Source: an uncultured Acidobacteriota bacterium (lineage in GTDB: Bacteria > Acidobacteriota > CAIWXX01). Taken from it: DNA of 64,000 bases. Below are positions 18,571 through 27,452 of the stretch, piece by piece. The notes beneath the pieces are model-generated. The model worked only from the letters and a program-made list of their open reading frames with translations. It did no database searches and was not told where the DNA came from. The stretch lies in contig CAIWXX010000094.1 of the NCBI GenBank assembly GCA_903916735.1, positions 1 to 64,000 on the forward strand, written 5' to 3'. Position 1 is the stretch's first letter. Every line of letters starts with the position of its first letter. Made by a program: the position numbers and the translations under genes.

Positions 18571-18637
18571 AGAAGTAAAAAGTAAAAAGTTCAGCGACGA
18601 TTTGCCGATTCGTTTTACTTTTGAATTTTGACTTTTG
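18571..18637. repeat. A-rich GTAAAAAG repeat with facing T-rich arm
   Basis: AGTAAAAAGTAAAAAG near 18574-18589 faces TTTTACTTTTGAATTTTG near 18613-18630, giving an imperfect inverted repeat inside the efflux operon. It is related to tracts at 11243, 29446, 33951 and 39871. Confidence 0.5.
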
Positions 18638-18673
18638 ATTTCAAGCATCCTCGATCAAATCTCCTGGAACAGA

Positions 18674-19645
18674 TCACTTGGCGAGTCTGGTGCTTTGTGC
18701 CGATCTTGCGGCTTCCCGCTCTTCTTCCTCTTCGATGTGATGAATAAAAACATCCTCGAGTGAAGGCACAATGTGCTCAATGGCAGCCGGGACGTTTTTC
18801 TCACGCTCAAGCAGCTCGCTAGTGCGGCGCCGGCCTTCTTCGGCATCGCGGACGATCAGGTGGATGCGGGTTCCGAAGATTGAAGTTTCGAGGACCCAGT
18901 CCTGCCGGCCAAGGCTGTCCAGGGCGTCGACGATACGCGGGCAGCTCACTTCCAATACGGCACGCCCGGCGAAAATTTCCTTGAGGTGGCCGATCGATCC
19001 GAGCGCCACAAGCCGCCCTGCGTGCATCAAAGCGATTCGATTGCAGTGCTCGGCTTCATCCAGATAATGGGTTGTGACAAACACGGTCACCCCATCACTT
19101 GACATCCCGTCGATCAAATTCCAAAACCGCCGCCGGGAAATCGGATCGACGCTGCCGGTAGGTTCATCGAGAAATACCACACGGGGTCGATGGAGCACAG
19201 CGCATGCCAGAGCGAGCCTCTGTTTCCAACCACCCGGGAGGTCCTTCGTCAGAAGGCTCTCCTTGCCGGTCAGCCCCGACATTTCAATGGCCCAGTCCTT
19301 GCGTTCTCGTAGTATTCCCCCCTTCAATCCGTAGACTCCACCGAAGAAATTCAGGTTTTGCATCACAGTCAGATCTTCGTAAAGGCTGAACCGTTGACTC
19401 ATATACCCGATCCTGCGTTTGACCTCATCGGGCGACCGGGCCACATCGAGACCGAGTACGCGACAGGAACCTGATGTCGGCGCCAGGAGGCCGCAGAGCA
19501 TTCGAATTGCGGTCGATTTTCCGGCACCATTACTCCCGAGAAACCCGAATATTTCCCCCTCTTCAACCGACAATGTGACATCGTCGACGGCCGTGAATGC
19601 GTCGAACCGCTTCGTCAAATGAGTGAGCTCAACAGTGATTGCCAT
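18674..19645 (-). CDS. ABC transporter ATPase (second half of a YbhF-like pair)
   Basis: 323 residues. All nucleotide-binding motifs are present: Walker A GSNGAGKST, Q-loop MSQRFSLYEDL, signature LPGGWKQRLALA (Pro for the usual Ser), Walker B VVFLDEPTGSVDP and H-loop TTHYLDEAEH. The C-terminal extension (ALDSLGRQDWVLETSIFG, then PSLEDVFIHHIEEEE) is typical of exporters of this group. It energises the two downstream permeases. The catalytic His is kept here, whereas it is missing in the other ATPase at 21076-22050. Confidence 0.95.
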   Translation of the reverse strand: MAITVELTHLTKRFDAFTAVDDVTLSVEEGEIFGFLGSNGAGKSTAIRMLCGLLAPTSGSCRVLGLDVARSPDEVKRRIGYMSQRFSLYEDLTVMQNLNFFGGVYGLKGGILRERKDWAIEMSGLTGKESLLTKDLPGGWKQRLALACAVLHRPRVVFLDEPTGSVDPISRRRFWNLIDGMSSDGVTVFVTTHYLDEAEHCNRIALMHAGRLVALGSIGHLKEIFAGRAVLEVSCPRIVDALDSLGRQDWVLETSIFGTRIHLIVRDAEEGRRRTSELLEREKNVPAAIEHIVPSLEDVFIHHIEEEEEREAARSAQSTRLAK

Positions 19646-19750
19646 GGCTCTATTTCCAACGTGCCCTCAGCTCCCGATTGGCTGACAACCGACAACCAGG
19701 ACCCGGGAACATCATTCCAGATCTCCTCTGCCGCTTCTTCTCAGCTGCAT

Positions 19751-21079
19751 CTATCTTCCAACTGCTCTCTGCAAGCTGGCCCAGGCGAAGCGCTCGCGAG
19801 CGAGTGTCTCGGTGAGGTCAAGACCGGCATGCAAGAGAGCGGCTTCGGCATCCAGAAGGTCAGAGGACGGGCTGACTCCTTCTCGATACCGATCCCCCGT
19901 CACTTTCTGATTTTCCTTCGCTGCCTGCAAATTTCTGTTGGAAACCCGGAGTGCTGCTGAAGCCGTTCGCAGGTCGAGCACGCGGCTCGTAACCTGCATG
20001 CGAATCTGGTCATCCAACTCCTGGAGTTGCCGGCGAGCGGCTTCACGCTGAGCCTGAGCTTGAGCCACTGCTCCCGATATGCGGCCGCCGTCGAAGAGAT
20101 TCAGTGCGAGGTTGAAGGAGACACCCCAGGATCCTTTCCAGGCATCGGTCGGGGGCAGGATCCGCTGATTGGGATTCGCATAGTCGTATCCGGCGACAGC
20201 ATTGATTTGCGGAAAACGAGATGATTGTTCGACCCTCACTGATGACTCTGCGGCTCCGATGCGCGCTTGCAGCGCCGCGCGTTCGGGACGTTTTGCGAGA
20301 GCTTCGCTGACGAGCGCCTCGATTGCGAGATTCGGGAGTGAGAGAGGTTCGAGCAATTCAGCCGGCTCAATGATCGATCCGGGCGCCACGCCAAGAAGCC
20401 TCACCATATTGGCGCTGCTGACATCGACTTGATTCGTGGCTTGAATACGCGCCAATTCGGCTCTGTCACGTTCCACCTGTACCGCGAGGACTTCGTTGCG
20501 AGCCGCCATGCCGAATTTTTCCCGGTTGCCTGCATCCGTCAGATGCGATTCATAGGCCTTCAGTGCCTCTGCAAAAACACGCTCGCGTTCGCGTGCCGTC
20601 ACGAGATCCCAGTACGCAGAGCTGGTTTCGAGCGCAATATCTGCAGTGCCGGTTCCAATATCATCCCCGGCGGCCGTCAGATTATCGGTCGCCGCTCTGA
20701 TGGAAGCAGCTGTCCGGCCACCGGTGTAAAGAGGAATAGTGACTGCCAAACGCGCCCGGTAGTTGTCTGGAATGTTCGGAAAAATCGTCCGTGGCGGCGC
20801 TCCCGGGAGAGCCAGTACGAATTCCGGCACGTTGGAATAGCGCGCATATCCTGCTGTCACATCGAGTGACGGCATATACCCGGCCTTGGCCATTTGAAGG
20901 CGCGCCTCACCGGCATTCTGGAAAGCTCGCAGCGAGCTCAATCGCGGCGAATAGGCTTGAGCCATGTCCATGGCCTCGGCGAGTGTCAGGCGATATGTCG
21001 GCACTTCCGCCATGGCAGCGGTGCATAGGAAGAGGGCGTTGATGAACCCGGCCAGCGCCAGGCAACGATGTGGCTTCAT
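19751..21079 (-). CDS. TolC-family outer-membrane efflux protein
   Basis: 442 residues with a signal peptide (about 1-24, ending TAAMA). The outer membrane efflux protein repeat occurs twice: LTLAEAMDMAQAYSPRLSSLRAF early and LVSEALAKRPERAALQARIGAAE in the middle. Long alpha-helical stretches match the trimeric periplasmic tunnel. The start overlaps the upstream ATPase stop as ATGA, with GGAGGAG ahead. It sits between two ATPase genes, an unusual place, so this exporter has its own dedicated channel. Confidence 0.95.
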   Translation of the reverse strand: MKPHRCLALAGFINALFLCTAAMAEVPTYRLTLAEAMDMAQAYSPRLSSLRAFQNAGEARLQMAKAGYMPSLDVTAGYARYSNVPEFVLALPGAPPRTIFPNIPDNYRARLAVTIPLYTGGRTAASIRAATDNLTAAGDDIGTGTADIALETSSAYWDLVTARERERVFAEALKAYESHLTDAGNREKFGMAARNEVLAVQVERDRAELARIQATNQVDVSSANMVRLLGVAPGSIIEPAELLEPLSLPNLAIEALVSEALAKRPERAALQARIGAAESSVRVEQSSRFPQINAVAGYDYANPNQRILPPTDAWKGSWGVSFNLALNLFDGGRISGAVAQAQAQREAARRQLQELDDQIRMQVTSRVLDLRTASAALRVSNRNLQAAKENQKVTGDRYREGVSPSSDLLDAEAALLHAGLDLTETLARERFAWASLQRAVGR

Positions 21080-22050
21080 TGGCTGATCTCCTCCGGCGCG
21101 CCTTCTGCGGCTTCGGCCGTGCGAATACGCGCGATGAAGATGTCCTCAAGAGAAGGCGTCGCAAGGCGGACAGATTCGACATCGATGCCGGCAGCCCGCA
21201 TGGCCATGCTTAAGCGATCAGCGGCATCGACCGCCTCCCCTTCGTCGACATTGGAAAGCGTGATATGGAGACGTTCACCGAAAGTCTGGATGTCTGTGAT
21301 CTCCACGATTTTTTTCAGAAGTGCGATGGCCGCCGGCCTTGGGCTGGCCATGACCTCAAGCATACTGCCCTGCCGCTGCCGGCGGAGCTCGTCGGGTGTG
21401 TCCAGAGCGAGCAAGCGCCCGTGATCCATCAACGCGACACGCTGGCAGCGCTCGGCTTCATCCAGATACGGTGTCGTCATGATGATTGTCAAGCCTTCGC
21501 GCTGCAGCCGTGCCAGCAGCTTCCAGAAATCGCGGCGCGAGACCGGATCGACACCGGTTGTGGGCTCATCCAGCACAAGTAACTCAGGTGTGTGAATCAG
21601 AGTGCATGCCAGCGCCAGCTTCTGTTTCATGCCGCCGGAGAGTCGTTGAGCCAGCCGCTTTCGGAAAGGCGCCAACCGAACCATTTCCAGAAGCTCGTCG
21701 CGCCGGACTTTCCACCCGCTCACTCCATGAATGTCGGCAAAAAACGCGATGTTCTCATCGACTGAAAGATCTCCGTAAAGAGAGAACCGTTGAGAAAGGT
21801 AGCCGACTTTCCGTGACAATGCGTGTGCCCGGCGCCGAGGGTCGAGTCCACAGGTTTCAACGACCCCTTCACTCGCCGGGATCAACCCGAGTGCCACGCG
21901 CAAGATTGTCGTCTTTCCAGCGCCGTCCGGCCCGATCAAACCGAACATCTCGCCCCGCCGTACTTCCAAATTGAGCGATGTCACGGCTGTCGAATGACCA
22001 TAGCGCCGCGTCATGCGCTCCATGCGAAGCATCGGGGCGGTGTCACTCAC
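21076..22050 (-). CDS. ABC transporter ATPase with altered H-loop (first half of a YbhF-like pair)
   Basis: 324 residues. Walker A GPDGAGKTT, Q-loop LSQRFSLYGDL, signature LSGGMKQKLALA and Walker B LLVLDEPTTGVDP are intact, but the H-loop reads TTPYLDEAE, with Pro where the switch His is expected. It could pair with the ATPase at 18674-19645 to form a heterodimer with one weak site, as in fused double ATPases. GTG start, overlapping the fusion-protein stop as GTGA and preceded by GAGGAG. The C-terminus (PSLEDIFIARIR) matches its partner. Confidence 0.95.
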   Translation of the reverse strand: MSDTAPMLRMERMTRRYGHSTAVTSLNLEVRRGEMFGLIGPDGAGKTTILRVALGLIPASEGVVETCGLDPRRRAHALSRKVGYLSQRFSLYGDLSVDENIAFFADIHGVSGWKVRRDELLEMVRLAPFRKRLAQRLSGGMKQKLALACTLIHTPELLVLDEPTTGVDPVSRRDFWKLLARLQREGLTIIMTTPYLDEAERCQRVALMDHGRLLALDTPDELRRQRQGSMLEVMASPRPAAIALLKKIVEITDIQTFGERLHITLSNVDEGEAVDAADRLSMAMRAAGIDVESVRLATPSLEDIFIARIRTAEAAEGAPEEISQ

Positions 22051-23027
22051 CGTGGCTCCTCTCTCGCGGGCCGGATCCTCGCTTCAGCTGGCATCCCGGG
22101 CTTGAAGAGTCCATCGCCATTATCGAGTCCCACCTTGACGCGATAGACCAGCTTCACGCGTTCATCGCGCGTCTGGACATTTTTCGGCGTGAATTCAGCT
22201 TCCGTCGAAATAAATGTGATCTTTCCCTTGCGAGCCTGGCCGTCATCGGTCGTCACATCGGCTTCCTGCCCAATCCGGATGCGGCCGAGATCGGTTTCGC
22301 CGATGTAAATGGTCAACCAGGCATGATCAATATCCGTGACCACGACGAGTGTCGCACCGGCTTGGAGGAGCTCGCCCTGCTGGACCAGCTTTTCCGTCAG
22401 GATTCCTGATGCCGGGGCCTTGATCACGGCATCCCGGAGTTGCTGCTTGAGTTGAGCGATTCTCGCATCGGCCGAGGCGACGCGCGCAAGAGCGGCATCG
22501 ATCTCTTCCTGCCGGCTGCCGGCCCTCAGCTTGTGATATCGTTCCCGGGCTGCATCCAGCATCGATGCCGCAACATCGCGCCGTGTTTCTGCATCATCTC
22601 GCGCCTTGGTGGTTCCGGAGCCTGCGTCAAGAAGACCCTGCATGCGAGCCAGATCCTTCTGGGCGCCCGTCAGATCGGCATCGGCACGCGCCACCTGTGC
22701 TTCGGCTTCCGCGATGTCCTCCTGCCGCGATCCAGCCACCCGCAGGCGCAAATCGGCATCGACCTGGTCGCGGTCGGCTTGTATTGTTTTCAGCGCCAGC
22801 TCGATGTCAGTCGTATCGATATGAGCCAGCTCCTGCCCCTCGGATGCCCGTATTCCCTCTTCAACTGGAAACCATTGAAGGATGCCACCGACCTTGGTTG
22901 AAACGCGAACCGTGTCGGCCTCGACGTGGCCTGATGCGACGATGAGCCCTTTGTCCCTGTTAGTGTCGCAAGCGATGAAAAAGGAGAGCAGCACGGCTCC
23001 CGCCACGAATGTAACCAGATGCCTCAT
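22047..23027 (-). CDS. HlyD/YbhG-type periplasmic membrane fusion lipoprotein
   Basis: 326 residues. The N-terminus carries a lipoprotein signal with a lipobox-like FIAC (Cys about 20), so it is likely anchored in the inner membrane. A biotinyl-lipoyl half motif (GHVEADTVRVSTKVGGILQWF) precedes a long coiled coil (about 75-190) with duplicated AGSRQEDIAEAEAQVARADA / AGSRQEEIDAALARVASADA repeats. The second lipoyl half (APASGILTEKLVQQGELL) and a beta-barrel domain follow. It bridges the permeases and TolC. Starts 12 bases after the TetR stop, with AGGAGGT. Confidence 0.95.
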   Translation of the reverse strand: MRHLVTFVAGAVLLSFFIACDTNRDKGLIVASGHVEADTVRVSTKVGGILQWFPVEEGIRASEGQELAHIDTTDIELALKTIQADRDQVDADLRLRVAGSRQEDIAEAEAQVARADADLTGAQKDLARMQGLLDAGSGTTKARDDAETRRDVAASMLDAARERYHKLRAGSRQEEIDAALARVASADARIAQLKQQLRDAVIKAPASGILTEKLVQQGELLQAGATLVVVTDIDHAWLTIYIGETDLGRIRIGQEADVTTDDGQARKGKITFISTEAEFTPKNVQTRDERVKLVYRVKVGLDNGDGLFKPGMPAEARIRPAREEPR

Positions 23028-23039
23028 ACGACCTCCTGC

Positions 23040-23699
23040 TTATCGGTTCCCGGCGTGCCGAGCGGCGATGCCGTGGATCATCATTTCCTGAATATGCCCC
23101 ACAAATTCTTCAGTTGATGGTGCCGGTCCGCAGACCTTCTTTTGACTGAACATCTTTTCGCGGAATGGGGCGGTCGCGAAAAAAAAGGCGAGACTCCCCA
23201 TGAGGGAAATATGCGTCATGAGAGGGTTCACCGGGCGGAACCGGCCGTCCTTCACCCCTTGCTCGATGACTTCCTTTACGAACCCGAGAATGGACAGGAA
23301 GTAGGGGAAAACCCGGTCATCAATGAGCCGTCCGCCTGAGACAAGCTCGCGCACTATCATTGCCGGCAGAGCCGGCCTGCGGGCCATAAAGCCGGACCAG
23401 GCTTCGACAAATTGCTTAAAACGATTCTCGGCGGAAAGAGGAGTCGAGCGGAGAATCCTGAGTCTCTCCTGGGCGAGTGAAAAAGAATCCGTCAGAATGG
23501 CGTGATAGAGCCCCTTTTTCCCGCCGAAGTAGTAACTGATCATGGCGGTGTTGGCCTTGGCCAGGCGAGCAATCCGGCCGATGGTCGCCCCGTCGAATCC
23601 GCGCTGGGCGAAGAGATCGGCGCCGGCCGAGAGTAGTGCTTCACGCGTTGCCGCGGCATCCCGCCTCCGCCTGGGGGCTATTTTCCTCTTGGTTTTCAT
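23040..23699 (-). CDS. TetR-family regulator of the efflux operon (CecR-like)
   Basis: 219 residues. The N-terminal helix-turn-helix is canonical (TREALLSAGADLFAQRGFDGATIGRIARLAKANTAMISYYFGGKKGLY). The C-terminal ligand domain (GFVKEVIEQGVKDGRFRPVNP) resembles the CecR/CerR group. As first gene of the exporter operon it probably represses it from a site between the -10 box and its own ATG, and is released by an exported compound. E. coli cecR occupies the same position ahead of ybhG-F-S-R. Confidence 0.93.
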   Translation of the reverse strand: MKTKRKIAPRRRRDAAATREALLSAGADLFAQRGFDGATIGRIARLAKANTAMISYYFGGKKGLYHAILTDSFSLAQERLRILRSTPLSAENRFKQFVEAWSGFMARRPALPAMIVRELVSGGRLIDDRVFPYFLSILGFVKEVIEQGVKDGRFRPVNPLMTHISLMGSLAFFFATAPFREKMFSQKKVCGPAPSTEEFVGHIQEMMIHGIAARHAGNR

Positions 23700-23726
23700 T
23701 TTATTATCAACTAAACGATTAATTAA

Positions 23727-23755
23727 ATACTAATACGAAAAAAAACGGCTGTCAA
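23727..23755 (-). promoter_or_regulatory. Promoter of the TetR-efflux operon
   Basis: On the minus strand TTGACA (23750-23755), 17-base spacer, TAGTAT (23727-23732). The 27 bases between it and the TetR ATG are AT-rich, contain TTAATTAA and are the likely operator. The remaining gap (23756-24039) shows nothing else. Confidence 0.5.
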
Positions 23756-24039
23756 GTCATTGTTGTCAACAGGGTGCATGACCTTCATTTCGTGACTCCG
23801 AACGTCTCAGGAGTGATTGTCGAAGAGGCCGGGATTTTTGACCCTTATACCACGATACCAAAATCGCACCTGACACTCGTTTCTTCCTGGAGCGGCTGCG
23901 GTGCGCAAGAGCCCGTTCGCCTCGGTGCCTCTGCCCCTCAGCGGCGATTGACTTCTCACGAGACCGTCTTCGTTCGGCTCAGGAATTCCGGCGAAGCGGG
24001 ATCGGGGAGTCGGCGTCATTCGCGCACGCTTCGAATGAG

Positions 24040-24068
24040 CCGGGGCGGATGTATCGGATCCGCCCCGG
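24040..24068 (-). terminator. GC-rich hairpin at the end of the M16 operon
   Basis: CCGGGGCGGAT (24040-24050) pairs perfectly with ATCCGCCCCGG (24058-24068): an 11-bp stem with a 7-base loop, 10 bases past the M16 stop on the minus strand. There is no U run after it on that strand. Confidence 0.55.
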
Positions 24069-24078
24069 TCGGGAGCTT

Positions 24079-25578
24079 TTATTTTTCGAAAACGTCTTTC
24101 AATTGGATGATATGCACGTTTTCCGGTTTGATATCCAGCTTGTAATCCTGGATGATCTTGTCTTCCGCGAGAATCGCCTCGGGTGTCGGTGAATCATATT
24201 TGATAGGGCTCGTGAGATTTTCGACGAGCGCCTTCTTCAGCGATTCGGCATCCTGAGTGATGAACACGATGTCCATGTTTGCGGGATCAATGTTCTTCTT
24301 CAAGGCGGCATTCACCTGGTCGAGTGTCGTCGCTTTGACGCGCTTCTGAATGCGGTCCAGATGGCTTTCAGGGAGCTTGTAGAAAACGTCATCCAATTGA
24401 TACCCCAGTCGGTAGTCTTCGGTGGGCGCATAGTTGAGGCTGTAGTTAAGCAGGAAGTTGCGCGTGAGATCGAGGTTCTCCTTGGTCATGCCGTTGGTGA
24501 TGAGCATGGAGACTTCCCGCAAAGCTTCTCGGAGAACGAACTGCCGGTTGGCATTGACAACGGGTCGTATCCAGACTTCGAACATTTGCTGGTGGCGGCC
24601 GACATTGGGATAGGGCTCCGAGTAACGACCGCCGTGCGGGAACCACTCGATGTAACTGTAGTCGCCATAGTTCATTCCGCGAGCTTCGCGTATGACCTGG
24701 TAAAGGTGCGAGGCTGAGCTGCGGTGCTGACCAAGCCAGGAGTTGGCGATCATGAGAGGATAGACGTCATCGCCGGCGCGGGTGAAAGTCACCGGATGCC
24801 CGAAGGAGATGGCCGTTGCACGGGTTTCCTTCTCGACGATATAGACGCGGAATTCCCGCTTTGTTTTCGACGGAGCCGGCGGCGTGATGGCCGGTGGCGC
24901 CCCGACCGGCAGCACGGCAAAATCCGTGCGGATCTGCGCCACCAGATCATCGGTGAAGTGACCAGCGATCCCAACGACAATATTACTACTTGTGTAGTAT
25001 TTTTGATAAAACGCTTTGACATCGTCGATCGTCAACGCCTTGACCGACTGAACAAGGCCTTCCTCGGGATGGGCATAGCTCGTCCCGGCATAGGCCACCG
25101 AATGAAGAAGCGCCTTACCAAGCTCCTCGTCGCTTCCGTACCGGAGACTCGTTTCAAGGTAATTCGCCTGATCGGTTTTCAGCCGGTTGAAATCTTGGGG
25201 GCTGAAAGCGGGCGTCAGGAGGGCGTCCTTCAAGAGAGCATAATAGCCGGCGAGATGATCCTTGTGGATGGTGCCGATGAGCACCGTCATTTCGCGGTCC
25301 ACCTGCACGTTGTAGGAGGCGGCCATCGGGAACAGTTTCCGGAGGATGTCCTCATATTTGGTGAGCTTGGTATCGCCCTCCCCGATAAGGCTGCCCGTCA
25401 GAGTCGCGAGGCCCTCTTTTCCGACGGGGTCATTGGCCGATCCGGTCTTGATCCAGATCCGGAATGTCACAAATGGGGAGTTCACGTTAGGCATCAGCAC
25501 GAACTGCGGGTTCGTCGCAGCGCCGGCGATTGTTGGAATCATTGAAAGTGCGACGAGCATGATGAGCATTTTTTGCAT
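24079..25578 (-). CDS. M16-family peptidase homologue, non-catalytic subunit
   Basis: 499 residues with a signal peptide (about 1-20, ending IAGAA). The fold is that of the M16 (insulinase/processing peptidase) family, including VKAFYQKYYTSSNIVVGIAG and the YGDYSYIEWFPHGG block. The zinc-binding HxxEH is absent: the expected site reads LATLTGSLIGEG. In M16B systems an inactive subunit pairs with an active one and supplies the substrate-binding Arg/Tyr region. The active partner is the gene immediately upstream, two bases away. Probably a periplasmic heterodimeric protease. Confidence 0.92.
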   Translation of the reverse strand: MQKMLIMLVALSMIPTIAGAATNPQFVLMPNVNSPFVTFRIWIKTGSANDPVGKEGLATLTGSLIGEGDTKLTKYEDILRKLFPMAASYNVQVDREMTVLIGTIHKDHLAGYYALLKDALLTPAFSPQDFNRLKTDQANYLETSLRYGSDEELGKALLHSVAYAGTSYAHPEEGLVQSVKALTIDDVKAFYQKYYTSSNIVVGIAGHFTDDLVAQIRTDFAVLPVGAPPAITPPAPSKTKREFRVYIVEKETRATAISFGHPVTFTRAGDDVYPLMIANSWLGQHRSSASHLYQVIREARGMNYGDYSYIEWFPHGGRYSEPYPNVGRHQQMFEVWIRPVVNANRQFVLREALREVSMLITNGMTKENLDLTRNFLLNYSLNYAPTEDYRLGYQLDDVFYKLPESHLDRIQKRVKATTLDQVNAALKKNIDPANMDIVFITQDAESLKKALVENLTSPIKYDSPTPEAILAEDKIIQDYKLDIKPENVHIIQLKDVFEK

Positions 25579-25580
25579 GA

Positions 25581-26906
25581 CTACTTTGCTCCTGTCGAAA
25601 GAGTGGCCACGGTCAGCCGGTCTGTGATGAGGTATTTTTGAGCTGCCTGCTGGATATCGGCCGGCGTGATGCTATCCATGGTGTTGTAATAGGTCTCGAT
25701 CGTTGAGATGCCGCCTGTCAATTCAATACTCTCAATCAGACTCATGGCCGTGCCTTTGGTGCTGTCGAGGCCCATGAGGAAGCTGTATTTCATATTGGAC
25801 TTCAGATCAGCCAGGGATTGCACATCGACGGACTTGGTTTTGGCTTCTTCGATGGTTTCTTCGATCCGTGCTTGGACCGTCGCCATGTCGGCGAGCTTCT
25901 TCACACGGGTATTGACAAAGAAAATTTGAGGGTCTCGATGTGGATCGAGAGACCCGCCGATGAAGTCGACCGTCTGTTCCTTCAGGACGAGGTCCTGGAA
26001 GATTTTAGAAGTTTCGCCGAAGCTGAGGCGGGCGAGGAGCATGAGTGAGGCGAAATCCTTGCCGGCCGGATCGAAGGCAGGTGCCTTGTATCCCATGAAG
26101 AGGAGCGGGAGGCTCTCGCCCTTGTAATCGATATGGCAGGTCCGCATGCCCTTTTGTTCAGGCTCTTGTGGATAGGCCGGCTTATAAGTGCCCGGCTTCC
26201 AGTCCGAGTAATATTTCGTGATCAGCGCCAGAGTCGTATCCGGATTGATGTCACCGACGATGAGAATGACGCAGTTGCCGGGCCGGTAAAATCGGTCGAA
26301 GAACTGCAGGCTGTAGTCATGCTGGTTGGGCATGTCTTCGATATCTTTGATGAATCCCATTGTCGTATGTTTGTAGGTGTGGACGTCGTAGGCTGTATCA
26401 AAAAACTTCTCATCCATCTGAAAGAAGGGGTTCGCGTAGCTTTTATTGTATTCGCCGAGAACCGCCCGCGATTCTTTCTGGAATTCCGGCTTGCCGTACT
26501 TCAGATTCATAAACCGATCCGCTTCGGTTTCAGCGATCTTATCGAGATACTGTTTCGAAAAGACCTGGAAAAAGCATGTCAGGTCATCACTTGTGAATGC
26601 GTTGCCGTCAGCTCCCATTTCAATGTGAATTTTATTAAAGAGATCGGCCGGGTATTTTTCAGTCCCACGGAACATCATGTGTTCGAAAAAGTGGGCAAAT
26701 CCGGTATGTCCGGGTTCCACTTCATCTCGGCTCCCGGTCCGGACAATGGTCAGGTAGGCAACGAGTCCGGGATTGTCGAGAGGCACCATAATGCACTTGA
26801 GGCCGTTCGGAAGGACCTCCTCGCGATATTTGTACGGAAACACGCCTCCGTGCGCCATGACGCACGAGAGCAGGAAAAGCGGGATCATGAACGCGCTAGC
26901 TCGCAT
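25581..26906 (-). CDS. M16-family zinc peptidase, catalytic subunit
   Basis: 441 residues from MRASAFM (26906). This start is chosen because the AAGGAGGT ribosome site lies inside the in-frame extension. The N-terminal signal ends with FLLSC, a possible lipobox. Zinc site HFFEH is followed by MMFRGT, and the third ligand region ETEADRFMNL lies about 75 residues on. The C-terminal domain has LLFMGYKAPAFDPAGKD. Cleaves peptides or protein tails in the periplasm, probably with the inactive partner encoded downstream. Confidence 0.94.
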   Translation of the reverse strand: MRASAFMIPLFLLSCVMAHGGVFPYKYREEVLPNGLKCIMVPLDNPGLVAYLTIVRTGSRDEVEPGHTGFAHFFEHMMFRGTEKYPADLFNKIHIEMGADGNAFTSDDLTCFFQVFSKQYLDKIAETEADRFMNLKYGKPEFQKESRAVLGEYNKSYANPFFQMDEKFFDTAYDVHTYKHTTMGFIKDIEDMPNQHDYSLQFFDRFYRPGNCVILIVGDINPDTTLALITKYYSDWKPGTYKPAYPQEPEQKGMRTCHIDYKGESLPLLFMGYKAPAFDPAGKDFASLMLLARLSFGETSKIFQDLVLKEQTVDFIGGSLDPHRDPQIFFVNTRVKKLADMATVQARIEETIEEAKTKSVDVQSLADLKSNMKYSFLMGLDSTKGTAMSLIESIELTGGISTIETYYNTMDSITPADIQQAAQKYLITDRLTVATLSTGAK

Positions 26907-26960
26907 CAGGAAACAGACCTCCTTCATGTTTTTTTATCTTCTTCAATCATACTGGCACTA

Positions 26961-27176
26961 TAGTATCTGATCGGTGAAATCTGTGCACAAAATGGCGGAA
27001 GTTGTGATCAGGCAGAATCGTGAATTCCTCTCAGGAAGCCAGGAAGAAAGGAATGGTTTATGAAACCACCGCTGGTCGAAATAAAAATCCGTTCCTGCTT
27101 TCATTTCTTGCTGCATTCCTGAGAGGTTCAGGTGCGATGGTTGTCGAAGCCATCTTGTTTGGTTGCGGCAATGCCG
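26961..27176. repeat. Dispersed palindromic repeat, copy A
   Basis: 216 bases that match 60953-61176 nearly along their whole length. Outer marker: ATCTGATCGGTG at the left; CATCTTGTTTGGTTGCGGC at the right. Inside are perfect inverted arms CCTCTCAGGAA (27027-27037) and TTCCTGAGAGG (27116-27126). It lies in the gap 26907-27452 between the M16 operon and the dnaJ-like gene, which has no convincing gene. A weak open frame across it is not protein-like. Confidence 0.85.
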
Positions 27177-27197
27177 CGTTAGGGTAAATGCCAAGGT

Positions 27198-27286
27198 GGC
27201 ACGGGAATTCAAATGGGACATAAGGTTCCTCAGATCTGCGAATAAGAATCTTATCTCTCGCACATTCATATCAAGAAACCCGTGCC
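27198..27286. other. Imperfect hairpin next to repeat copy A
   Basis: GGCACGGG (27198-27205) and CCCGTGCC (27279-27286) enclose a smaller stem ATAAG-AAT-CTTAT with nearby GCGA/TCGC pairing. The 89 bases could fold as a long imperfect hairpin. No sequence match to copies B or C was seen here. Confidence 0.35.
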
Positions 27287-27452
27287 AGTCGGACGGGCCT
27301 ACAAGGTGCCAACCAAGCCGGGCTGTATCAGCCGTCGGTGCCATCGCGCAAGGCGCCACGGCACTATCGAGGAGAACATCCGGCGAAAAAGACAAAAGGC
27401 AGGTTGAGCGTCAGTGAGGGGGGTGCAATAGCTGCGGTCGGGCTCGATCGGA

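Noticed and set aside
26958-27395. 145-residue minus-strand open frame
   Set aside because: Runs through repeat copy A and the adjoining hairpin. The matching copy B does not keep the frame, so it is not a gene.
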